The notes under the pieces were generated by a model. That model had not been told where the DNA came from. It was given only the letters and a program-made list of their open reading frames with translations, and did not search any database. From positions 1-5,190 of the forward strand of contig JAIPDU010000135.1 in the NCBI GenBank assembly GCA_021737525.1: a DNA stretch of 5,190 nt. Reading direction: 5' to 3'. Numbering within the stretch: the stretch's first letter is position 1; every line of letters begins with the position of its first letter. The translations under genes were made by a program, and so were the position numbers. Below, one piece after another: positions 1 to 5,190 of this stretch. This stretch comes from Desulfohalobiaceae bacterium. Lineage in GTDB: Bacteria; Desulfobacterota; Desulfovibrionia; Desulfovibrionales; Desulfothermaceae.

Positions 1-2949
1 CCGGCTCTCCTGCACTGAGTTCACCCGCAGGCGCCGCAGGTCCTGCTGGTGCTTGAGCAGGGGATGGCCGCTCAGAAAGAGCCCCAGGGTCTCCTTCTCC
101 TGCTGCAGGCGGTATTCCTCCTGCCATTCCTCGGTCTCCGCCTCGGGGATGTTCAGCCCCACTCCGCCCTGCGTCCGCTGCTCCTGCTCCCCCCCCTGGA
201 CCATGCTCAGCAGGGAGAGCTTGCCTCCGGCCCTGGCCTTGGAGCGCTTCTGGGCCTTGGCGACCACCTTGTCCAGGCTGGCCATGAGCGCTGCCCGTGT
301 CTCGCCCAGGCAGTCCAGGGCCCCGCTCTTGACCAGGGACTCCAGGACGCGCTTGCTGACCCGCTTGGAGAGCACGCGCTGACAGAAGTCCATCAGGCTG
401 CTGAAGGGCCCGTTGGCGCGACGCTCCTTGAGGATCTGCTGGATCGCCCCGTCCCCCACGTTCTTGACGCCCGAAAGGCCGAAGAGGATGTTCTCCCCCT
501 GCACGGTGAAGGAGCGCTCGCTCTGGTTGATATCCGGCGGCAGGACCTCGATCCCCATCTCCCGGCAGGCGTTAATGTGGCTGATCACCTTGTCCGTGTT
601 TGCCACCTCGGAGGTGATCAGGGCGGCCATGAACTCCTGCGGGTAGTGGGTCTTCATGTACGCGGTCTGGTAGGAGATCATGGCGTACGCGGAGCTGTGG
701 GACTTGTTGAACCCGTACCCGGCGAACTTCTCGATCAAGTCGAAGAGGTGGCTTGCTGTCTCGCGGTCCAGGCCCTTTTCCAGGGCCCCCTGCATGAACT
801 TATCCCGCTGCTCCGCCATGGCCTTGGCGTTCTTCTTGCCCATGGCCCGGCGCAGCAGGTCGCCGTCCCCCAGGGAGTATCCCGCGAGCTCCGAGGCGAT
901 GCGCATGACCTGCTCCTGATAGAGGATCACCCCGTAGGTCTCCTTGAGAACGGGCTCCAGCCAGGGATGGGGATACTCCACCTCGCGCCGGCCGTGCTTG
1001 CGCTCGACGAAGTCGGTGACCATGCCGCTCTCCAGCGGTCCGGGGCGGTACAGGGCCAGCAGGGCGATGAGCTCCTCGAACCGCTCCGGCTTGAGGTCCA
1101 TCATCACCCCGCGCATCCCGGAGCTCTCCAACTGGAAGACCCCGTTGGTGTGGCCCTTGCAAAGCAGCTCGAAGGTCTGGGGATCGTCCATGGTCATGGT
1201 CTCCAGATCCGGGACCTCCTTGCCGCTCTCCCTGGCCAGCTCCAGGGTGTCCTGGAGCACGGTCAGGGTCTTCAGCCCCAGGAAGTCGAACTTGATCAGC
1301 CCCACCTTCTCCACTTTCTTCATGTCGTACTGGGTGACCACTTCCCCTTTCTTGCCCCTGTACAGGGGAAGGTACTCCTCCATGGGCTGATCGGAGATCA
1401 CGATGCCGGCGGCGTGGGTGGAGGCGTGCCTGGCCAGTCCCTCCAGCTTGCGGGAGATGTCCAGGCACTTGGCCACCCGCTCGTCCTCCTCGCGCTTCTT
1501 TCTGAGCTCTGGCTCGCCCTCCAGGGCCTTGTCGACACTTATCCCCGGGTCCTCGGGGATAAGCTTTGCGATCTTGTCCGTCTCGGCGAAGCTCATACCC
1601 TGGGCCCGCCCCACGTCCCGGACCACGGCCCGGGCCTTCATGGTCCCGAAGGTGGTGATCTGGGCCACGTTATCCTTGCCGTACTTCTCCGTGACGTAGC
1701 GGATCACCTCTTCCCGCCGGTTGTAGCAAAAGTCCACGTCGATATCCGGCAGGCTCTCCCGCTCCACGTTCAAAAAGCGCTCGAAGAGCAGGCCGTAGCG
1801 GATGGGATCGATATTGGTGATCTTCAGGGCGAAGGCGGCCAGGGAGCCGGCTGCCGAGCCCCGCCCCGGGCCCACGGGAATGCCCCGCTTCTTGGCCCAG
1901 TTGATGAAATCCTGCACGATAAGGAAATAACTGCTGAAGCCCTTGCTGCAGATGATCTCCATCTCCTGCTCCAGGCGCTCCCAGTAGACCGCCTCCTCGA
2001 TCTGGTGGGAGGACTTGTCCAGCCGCTCCCGGAGCCCCGCCCGGGCCATGTCCCGGAAGACCTGATCCAGGCTCCGCTCGTCCGGGGCGTGGTACACCGG
2101 AAAACGCGGCTTGCCCAGATCCAGCTCCAGATTGCAGGCCTCGGCGATTTCGCGGGTGTTCTCCAGCGCCCGCGGCACATGGGAAAAGGCCTGCTGCATG
2201 TCCTCCGGGGATCTGTAGAAGAGCTTGTCCGTGTTCACCCGCATCCGCTTTTGATCACTCACACAGGAATTGGTCTGGATGCAGAGCAGGGTATCGTGGG
2301 CCTCCGCGTCCTCGCGGTCCAGATAGTGGCAGTCGTTGGTCGCGACCAGGGGCAGGCCCGTCTCCTCCCCCAGCTCCACGAGCCGGGGATTGAGCTCCTC
2401 CTGCTGGGGGAGGTCGTTGTCCATGAGCTCCAGATAGAAGCGGCCGGGAAAGAGCTCGCTGTACTGCTTGGCCGTTTCCCTGGCCGCCTTCATTCCCCGG
2501 GAGAGGAGCACACTGGGAATCTCCCCCTTGAGGCAGGCGGACATGGCGATGAGATCGGAGCCCCACTGGGCGAGCAACTCCTTGTCCACCCGGGGCTTGT
2601 AGTAGAAGCCATCCAGGTTGGCCTTGCTCACCAGCTTGATCAGGTTGTGGTATCCCTGCCTGTTCCGGGCCAGGAGCACCAGATGATATCCCGCCTCCGA
2701 GGCGGATCCGGCGTCCTTCTTGTCGTGGCGCTCCGGAGCGACGTAGACCTCGCTCCCGATGATGGGCTTGAGCCCAAAGTCCTTGGCCGTGAGGTAGAAA
2801 TCCAGGGCCCCGAAGAGATTGCCGTGGTCGGTGACCGCGGCCGCTCTCTGGCCCATGGAGACTGCTCGGGAGCACACGTCCCCCACCTTGATCGCCCCGT
2901 CCAGAAGGCTGTATTCGGTATGGCAGTGCAGATGCACGAAGTCGGTCAT
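1..2949 (-). CDS. dnaE: DNA polymerase III subunit alpha (DnaE), 3' end cut by window edge
   Basis: Catalytic subunit of the replicative DNA polymerase III holoenzyme. I translated it by hand: an uninterrupted frame of 983 codons runs from ATG at 2949 to base 1 with no stop. Residues 1 to about 270 are the PHP domain (HLHCHTEYS at 6-14, TDHG at 40-43, TNDCH at 204-208). The palm follows, with GPGRGSAAGS at 360-369 and the catalytic aspartates in PDIDVDF (D402, D404) and KFDFLGL (D555), matching E. coli D401, D403 and D555. Fingers motifs include YRPGPLESGM (634-643) and GYGFNKSHSSAYA (744-756). A helix-hairpin-helix region is near 823-880, and ETLGLFLSGHP (953-963) precedes the OB fold. Full-length DnaE1 proteins have about 1,150-1,180 residues, so the OB fold and tau-binding domain lie outside the window. 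An in-frame TGA upstream, with no start codon in between, fixes the ATG. The type is DnaE (PHP first), not PolC. Confidence 0.97.
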   Translation of the reverse strand, partial: MTDFVHLHCHTEYSLLDGAIKVGDVCSRAVSMGQRAAAVTDHGNLFGALDFYLTAKDFGLKPIIGSEVYVAPERHDKKDAGSASEAGYHLVLLARNRQGYHNLIKLVSKANLDGFYYKPRVDKELLAQWGSDLIAMSACLKGEIPSVLLSRGMKAARETAKQYSELFPGRFYLELMDNDLPQQEELNPRLVELGEETGLPLVATNDCHYLDREDAEAHDTLLCIQTNSCVSDQKRMRVNTDKLFYRSPEDMQQAFSHVPRALENTREIAEACNLELDLGKPRFPVYHAPDERSLDQVFRDMARAGLRERLDKSSHQIEEAVYWERLEQEMEIICSKGFSSYFLIVQDFINWAKKRGIPVGPGRGSAAGSLAAFALKITNIDPIRYGLLFERFLNVERESLPDIDVDFCYNRREEVIRYVTEKYGKDNVAQITTFGTMKARAVVRDVGRAQGMSFAETDKIAKLIPEDPGISVDKALEGEPELRKKREEDERVAKCLDISRKLEGLARHASTHAAGIVISDQPMEEYLPLYRGKKGEVVTQYDMKKVEKVGLIKFDFLGLKTLTVLQDTLELARESGKEVPDLETMTMDDPQTFELLCKGHTNGVFQLESSGMRGVMMDLKPERFEELIALLALYRPGPLESGMVTDFVERKHGRREVEYPHPWLEPVLKETYGVILYQEQVMRIASELAGYSLGDGDLLRRAMGKKNAKAMAEQRDKFMQGALEKGLDRETASHLFDLIEKFAGYGFNKSHSSAYAMISYQTAYMKTHYPQEFMAALITSEVANTDKVISHINACREMGIEVLPPDINQSERSFTVQGENILFGLSGVKNVGDGAIQQILKERRANGPFSSLMDFCQRVLSKRVSKRVLESLVKSGALDCLGETRAALMASLDKVVAKAQKRSKARAGGKLSLLSMVQGGEQEQRTQGGVGLNIPEAETEEWQEEYRLQQEKETLGLFLSGHPLLKHQQDLRRLRVNSVQESR
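189..196 (-). repeat. G8 homopolymer inside dnaE
   Basis: Eight consecutive G on the coding strand span Q918-G919-G920-E921 in the flexible linker between the helix-hairpin-helix region and the OB fold. The frame is intact as given. Losing one G would bring a TGA 13 codons after Q918; adding one keeps a different frame open for a long way. It is also a spot where sequencing errors would occur. Confidence 0.8.
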
Positions 2950-2952
2950 AAT

Positions 2953-2957
2953 CTCTC
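2953..2957 (-). promoter_or_regulatory. Weak ribosome-binding region of dnaE
   Basis: The only purine-rich element before the dnaE ATG is GAGAG, three bases away (GAGAG-ATT-ATG). This is poor and too close compared with the strong sites of fba and gap. The GA of its first two bases belongs to the last unit of the heptad repeat, so the repeat occupies the place where a Shine-Dalgarno would normally be. It implies modest dnaE translation or initiation helped by other features; the start codon itself is secure from homology and the upstream in-frame stop. Confidence 0.4.
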
Positions 2958-3004
2958 GTTCAACGTCCCATGTTCCAAGTTCCTGGTTCGTGGTTCACCG
3001 TTCA
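2956..3004 (-). repeat. Seven-unit degenerate heptad repeat (NGAACNN) upstream of dnaE
   Basis: Read on the minus strand from 3004 down, the sequence splits exactly into seven 7-bp units: TGAACGG, TGAACCA, CGAACCA, GGAACTT, GGAACAT, GGGACGT, TGAACGA. Six of seven keep GAAC in register; the sixth unit has GGAC. The flanking positions vary, so the core and the 7-bp period are conserved rather than the whole unit. The array ends 6 bp before the dnaE ATG and lies wholly within the 111-bp gap-dnaE spacer. Its function is unknown to me. It could be a protein-binding array, an RNA element in the dnaE leader, or a drifting simple repeat. Confidence 0.85.
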
Positions 3005-3055
3005 GGGTCGAAAGGCTCGCCGTCCTGCCCGCCTGGAAACGTTGAACAGCGAACC
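2958..3055. repeat. Inverted GTTC/GAAC arms flanking the gap-dnaE spacer
   Basis: On the plus strand, besides the GTTC array, two GAAC copies in opposite orientation sit exactly 7 bp apart at 3044-3047 and 3051-3054. They allow two competing pairings. GTTCAACGT at 2958-2966 is a perfect 9-bp inverted match to ACGTTGAAC at 3039-3047. GGTTCGTGGTTC at 2985-2996 pairs 10 of 12 positions with GAACAGCGAACC at 3044-3055. Either would fold the gap-dnaE spacer into a long-loop hairpin. There is no U-run after it, so it is not a classical intrinsic terminator. Confidence 0.5.
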
Positions 3056-3060
3056 TTGGG

Positions 3061-4062
3061 CTAGGCGAGATGACGCCCGATCTGTCCGGCCAGGCGGAGC
3101 AGCTGATGGGTGAATCCCGCCTCGTTGTCGTACCAGACTATGACCTTGAGCAGGCGGTTCTCCATGAGGCTGGTCAGAGGGGCGTCCACGACTCCGCCGA
3201 AACGGCTGCCGTTGTAGTCCACCGAGACCAGCGGCTCCTCGCTGTAGCCCAGGATATCCTTGAGCTCCTTCTCCGAGGCCTCCTTCAGGGCGCCGTTGAT
3301 CTCCTCCACCCCCACGTCCTTTTCCATCCGGACGTTTAAATCCACCAGGGAGACATTGGGCGTGGGCACCCGGATGGCCATGCCGTCCAGCTTGCCTTTG
3401 AGGCTGGGGATCACTTCCGTTACCGCCTTGGCCGCGCCGGTGCTGGTGGGGATCATGGACATGGCCGCGGCGCGGGCCCGGCGCAGATCCTTGTGCGAGC
3501 CGTCCAGGATGCGCTGGGTCATGGTGTAGGAGTGCACCGTGGTCATGATCCCGTGCTCGATCCCGAAGCGGTCGTGCAGGGGCTTGACCACGGGAGCCAG
3601 GCAGTTCGTGGTGCAGGAGGCATTGGAGATCACGCTGTGCTCCGGCTTGAGGTCGGAGTCGTTGACCCCAGGCACGATGGTGGCGTCCACGCCCTTGCCC
3701 GGGGCGCTGATCAGGACCTTTTTCGCCCCGCAGTCCAGGTGCTGCTGGCAGCTCTGCTTGTCCTTGAACTTGCCCGTGGTCTCCAGGACCAGGTCCGCAC
3801 CCAGCTCACCCCACTGCCACTCGCCGGGAGCGGCTCGAGTGACGTGGACCTGCCCGCCCTGCAGCAGGAAGCCCTTGTCGTTGGCCTCCACGCTGCCGCG
3901 GAAGTGGCCGTGGACCGAGTCGTATTTCAAAAGATGCGCCAAGCTCTCATTGTCCGCGCGCGCGTTCACCCCCACCAGCTCGAATTCCTGGCTGTCCGCG
4001 AGCAAACGGGCCGCGTAGCGGCCTATGCGTCCGAAGCCGTTGATCCCGATGCGCACTGCCAT
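3061..4062 (-). CDS. gap: Glyceraldehyde-3-phosphate dehydrogenase, type I
   Basis: Cytosolic enzyme that oxidises and phosphorylates glyceraldehyde-3-phosphate to 1,3-bisphosphoglycerate with NAD(P)+, or runs in reverse in gluconeogenesis. The protein has 333 residues, normal for the family. The N-terminal Rossmann fold starts with INGFGRIGR (7-15). The catalytic domain carries SNASCTTNCLAP (146-157) with nucleophile C150, and H177 in TTVHSYT as the catalytic base. The S-loop is around 187-214 (GSHKDLRRARAAA, then TSTGAAKA). WYDNEAGF (310-317) is the conserved C-terminal cofactor motif. After beta-strand 2 the sequence is NARAD (33-37), lacking the Asp typical of strictly NAD-dependent enzymes; this loop and the HKDLRRAR stretch resemble Bacillus GapB more than GapA. 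The ATG at 4062 sits 6 bases after a near-perfect Shine-Dalgarno. It lies 108 bp after fba and 111 bp before dnaE. Identity is certain; cofactor preference is inference. Confidence 0.98.
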   Translation of the reverse strand: MAVRIGINGFGRIGRYAARLLADSQEFELVGVNARADNESLAHLLKYDSVHGHFRGSVEANDKGFLLQGGQVHVTRAAPGEWQWGELGADLVLETTGKFKDKQSCQQHLDCGAKKVLISAPGKGVDATIVPGVNDSDLKPEHSVISNASCTTNCLAPVVKPLHDRFGIEHGIMTTVHSYTMTQRILDGSHKDLRRARAAAMSMIPTSTGAAKAVTEVIPSLKGKLDGMAIRVPTPNVSLVDLNVRMEKDVGVEEINGALKEASEKELKDILGYSEEPLVSVDYNGSRFGGVVDAPLTSLMENRLLKVIVWYDNEAGFTHQLLRLAGQIGRHLA

Positions 4063-4068
4063 AGCCCT

Positions 4069-4076
4069 ACCTCCTT
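4069..4076 (-). promoter_or_regulatory. Shine-Dalgarno site of gap
   Basis: The minus strand reads AAGGAGGT, matching the anti-Shine-Dalgarno end of 16S rRNA at every base, with AGGGCT between it and the gap ATG. It fixes the gap start and predicts strong translation initiation. Confidence 0.9.
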
Positions 4077-4094
4077 GGATCCGCTATTTGTCCC

Positions 4095-4122
4095 TCTCTG
4101 CCGCAATTGAGTGCAACAGAGA
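4095..4122 (-). promoter_or_regulatory. Hairpin in the fba-gap intergenic mRNA
   Basis: In the minus-strand transcript UCUCUGUUGC pairs with GCGGCAGAGA, giving a 10-bp stem with two G-U wobbles and an 8-base loop (ACUCAAUU). The same region in plus-strand RNA would have two C-A mismatches instead, so the structure suits only the fba-gap message. It lies 18 bases upstream of the gap Shine-Dalgarno and is not followed by a U-run, so it looks more like an mRNA stability or processing element, or chance, than a terminator. Confidence 0.4.
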
Positions 4123-4170
4123 CGTCGCCTGCTCCCATGAGCTCCGAGCCATCACCTGTCGCCAATTTTC

Positions 4171-5094
4171 CTATGCCGCTCCCGAGGATCCCAGCACGTG
4201 CCGCATCTTGTGCTGCACCACGTGCACCACGGCTTCCCGGGCCGGCTTGAGGTATTTCCTGGGATCGAAGTTGGCGGGGTTCTCCGCGAGCTCCTTGCGC
4301 AAGGTGGCGGTCACGGCCAAGCGGATGTCCGTGTCGATATTGATCTTGCACACCCCGGAACGGGCGGCCCGAAGCAGCATGTCCTCGGGAACGCCTTTGG
4401 CACCCTCGATCTCTCCGCCGTACTTGTTGGCCATGTCCACATACTCCGGCAGAACGCTGGAGGCCCCGTGCAGGACCAGGGGGTAGCCGGGAAGGGTCTT
4501 GCTGATCCGCTCCAGCCGGTCCAGGTCCAGCCTGGGCTCGCCCTTGAACTTGTACGCCCCGTGGCTGGTGCCGATGGCCACAGCCAGGGAGTCGCATCCG
4601 GATCGCTCCACGAACTCCGCGGCCTCGTCCGGGTTGGTGAACACGTTCTCTTCCACGCTCACATCGTCCTCCACCCCGGCCAGCTGCCCCAGCTCGGCCT
4701 CGACCCAGACGCCTCGCTCGTGGGCGTAATCCACGACCTCCCTGGTCACCCGGATATTCTCCTCGAAGGGGTGGTGCGAGCCGTCGATCATGACCGAGGT
4801 GAACCCGGCATCGATGACCTGCTTGCAGATGTCGAAATCCTGCCCGTGATCCAGATGGAGGCAGAGGGGGAGATCGCTCTCCTCCAGCGCCGCCTCCACC
4901 AGCTTGACGATGTAGGTCTGCCCGGCATATCGTCTGGCACCCGCGGACACCTGCAGGATGAGGGGCGATTTCTCCGTCTGGGCCGCGCTGATGATTCCCT
5001 GCACGATCTCCATGTTGTTCACGTTGAAAGCGCCGATGGCATAGCCGCCGGAATAGGCCTGCTGAAACATCTCGGACGGCGAGGTGAGTGGCAT
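4171..5094 (-). CDS. fba: Class II fructose-1,6-bisphosphate aldolase
   Basis: Zinc-dependent aldolase that reversibly splits fructose-1,6-bisphosphate into dihydroxyacetone phosphate and glyceraldehyde-3-phosphate, the latter being the substrate of the next gene's product. The protein has 307 residues in a TIM-barrel fold, closer in length to the short class IIB aldolases (about 285-310) than to E. coli FbaA (359). Visible active-site parts are LHLDHG (79-84), with catalytic D82 and zinc ligand H83; EAELG (132-136), with E134; GTSHGAYKF (175-183), with zinc ligand H178; LHGASS (208-213), with zinc ligand H209; and KINIDTDIR (250-258), the DHAP phosphate/substrate loop. No key residue is missing. 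The ATG at 5094 is chosen because AAGGAGG lies 5 bases upstream and the N-terminus fits the family. The frame stays open to the window edge upstream, but contains no ATG, GTG or TTG there. Tagatose-bisphosphate aldolase (GatY/KbaY) is a related alternative, but linkage to gap favours FBP aldolase. Confidence 0.96.
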   Translation of the reverse strand: MPLTSPSEMFQQAYSGGYAIGAFNVNNMEIVQGIISAAQTEKSPLILQVSAGARRYAGQTYIVKLVEAALEESDLPLCLHLDHGQDFDICKQVIDAGFTSVMIDGSHHPFEENIRVTREVVDYAHERGVWVEAELGQLAGVEDDVSVEENVFTNPDEAAEFVERSGCDSLAVAIGTSHGAYKFKGEPRLDLDRLERISKTLPGYPLVLHGASSVLPEYVDMANKYGGEIEGAKGVPEDMLLRAARSGVCKINIDTDIRLAVTATLRKELAENPANFDPRKYLKPAREAVVHVVQHKMRHVLGSSGAA

Positions 5095-5099
5095 GTCCG

Positions 5100-5106
5100 C
5101 CTCCTT
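5100..5106 (-). promoter_or_regulatory. Shine-Dalgarno site of fba
   Basis: The minus strand reads AAGGAGG followed by CGGAC and then the fba ATG. The 5-base spacing is close to ideal. It decides the fba start, since the reading frame otherwise stays open to the right edge of the window. Confidence 0.88.
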
Positions 5107-5129
5107 GCTTATCGAGTGAAAAGATGCTT

Positions 5130-5141
5130 TGCCCGCGGGCA
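5130..5141. repeat. 12-bp perfect palindrome upstream of fba
   Basis: TGCCCGCGGGCA is identical on both strands and lies 35 bp before the fba start codon. On the transcribed strand it is followed by AAGCATCTTTT. It could be an operator half-site pair, or part of a weak terminator of an upstream gene. As a hairpin its loop would be very small, and the T-run is interrupted and displaced, so a terminator role is doubtful. In GC-rich DNA a chance origin is also possible. Confidence 0.4.
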
Positions 5142-5190
5142 GGATCGCCCCGTTCCATGGCCAAGGCGAGGCAGGGGCGGAGGTGTTCCT

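Larger units (their letters stand above)
5095..5190 (-). other. fba leader / end of an unseen upstream region
   Basis: These 96 bases hold the fba Shine-Dalgarno and a palindrome but no gene I can name. One minus-strand frame ends with a TAA at 5109-5111, only 14 bp before the fba ATG, so the tail of an upstream gene could finish here. The visible stretch is too short to recognise. I see no convincing -35/-10 pair; GATAAG at 5108-5113 is a weak -10-like string without a matching -35. Confidence 0.35.

Noticed and set aside
2255..2875. Minus-strand frames of 118-222 codons inside dnaE (also 800-1468 and 1824-2180)
   Set aside because: They are out-of-phase readings of dnaE on the same strand; the dnaE frame is continuous through all of them.
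3005..3043. Possible intrinsic terminator after gap in the GC-rich part of the spacer
   Set aside because: No stem of useful length followed by a U-run could be drawn on the minus strand.
49..3045. A 998-codon open frame on the plus strand, opposite dnaE
   Set aside because: It is the antisense shadow of dnaE: strong G/C third-position bias removes stop codons from this frame. Its product is a monotonous Leu/Gly/His/Val/Gln-rich sequence with no recognisable motif, while the minus strand encodes a textbook DnaE.
3955..3964. Alternating CG run (five CG units)
   Set aside because: It simply encodes Ala-Arg-Ala of the GAPDH cofactor loop with GC-ending codons; no evidence of a Z-DNA or repeat function.
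3493..4110. A 205-codon plus-strand frame opposite gap, with other plus-strand frames opposite gap and fba
   Set aside because: These overlap genes with intact catalytic motifs, have no ribosome-binding evidence, and look like composition-driven shadows.
4067..5164. A 365-codon minus-strand frame covering fba in another phase
   Set aside because: The product is Gly/Arg-rich without motifs, whereas the fba frame has all aldolase active-site residues and a good Shine-Dalgarno.

Overview
The window is an ordinary, dense piece of chromosome with three genes, all on the minus strand. In transcription order (right to left) they are fba (class II fructose-bisphosphate aldolase), gap (phosphorylating glyceraldehyde-3-phosphate dehydrogenase) and dnaE (DNA polymerase III alpha subunit). 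dnaE is cut by the left edge of the window, so its C-terminal part is missing. There are no tRNA or rRNA genes, CRISPR arrays, insertion sequences or phage genes.

The DNA is GC-rich with strong G/C preference at third codon positions. That preference also leaves very long open frames on the strand opposite the real genes; I treat these as shadows. The adjacency of fba and gap, the protein sequences and the codon use suggest a sulfate-reducing Desulfovibrionales-like bacterium (Desulfobacterota, formerly Deltaproteobacteria). This is inference from memory of those genomes, not a database result.

Region by region: 5095-5190 is the fba leader, with a strong Shine-Dalgarno site and a 12-bp perfect palindrome. 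4171-5094 is fba. 4063-4170 is a 108-bp spacer with a hairpin that works only in the minus-strand RNA, and a near-perfect Shine-Dalgarno for gap. 3061-4062 is gap. 2950-3060 is a 111-bp spacer containing seven back-to-back degenerate 7-bp units (consensus NGAACNN on the minus strand), ending 6 bp before the dnaE start. 1-2949 is dnaE, codons 1-983.

fba and gap encode consecutive enzymes of central glycolysis/gluconeogenesis (FBP to triose phosphates to 1,3-bisphosphoglycerate) and probably form one transcription unit. No convincing intrinsic terminator separates gap from dnaE, so read-through into the replication gene is possible but unproven. I found no new multi-gene system. The items most worth a second look are the heptad repeat before dnaE, the apparently intact metal site in the polymerase PHP domain, the weak clamp-binding motif, and the GAPDH cofactor loop that lacks the usual aspartate.
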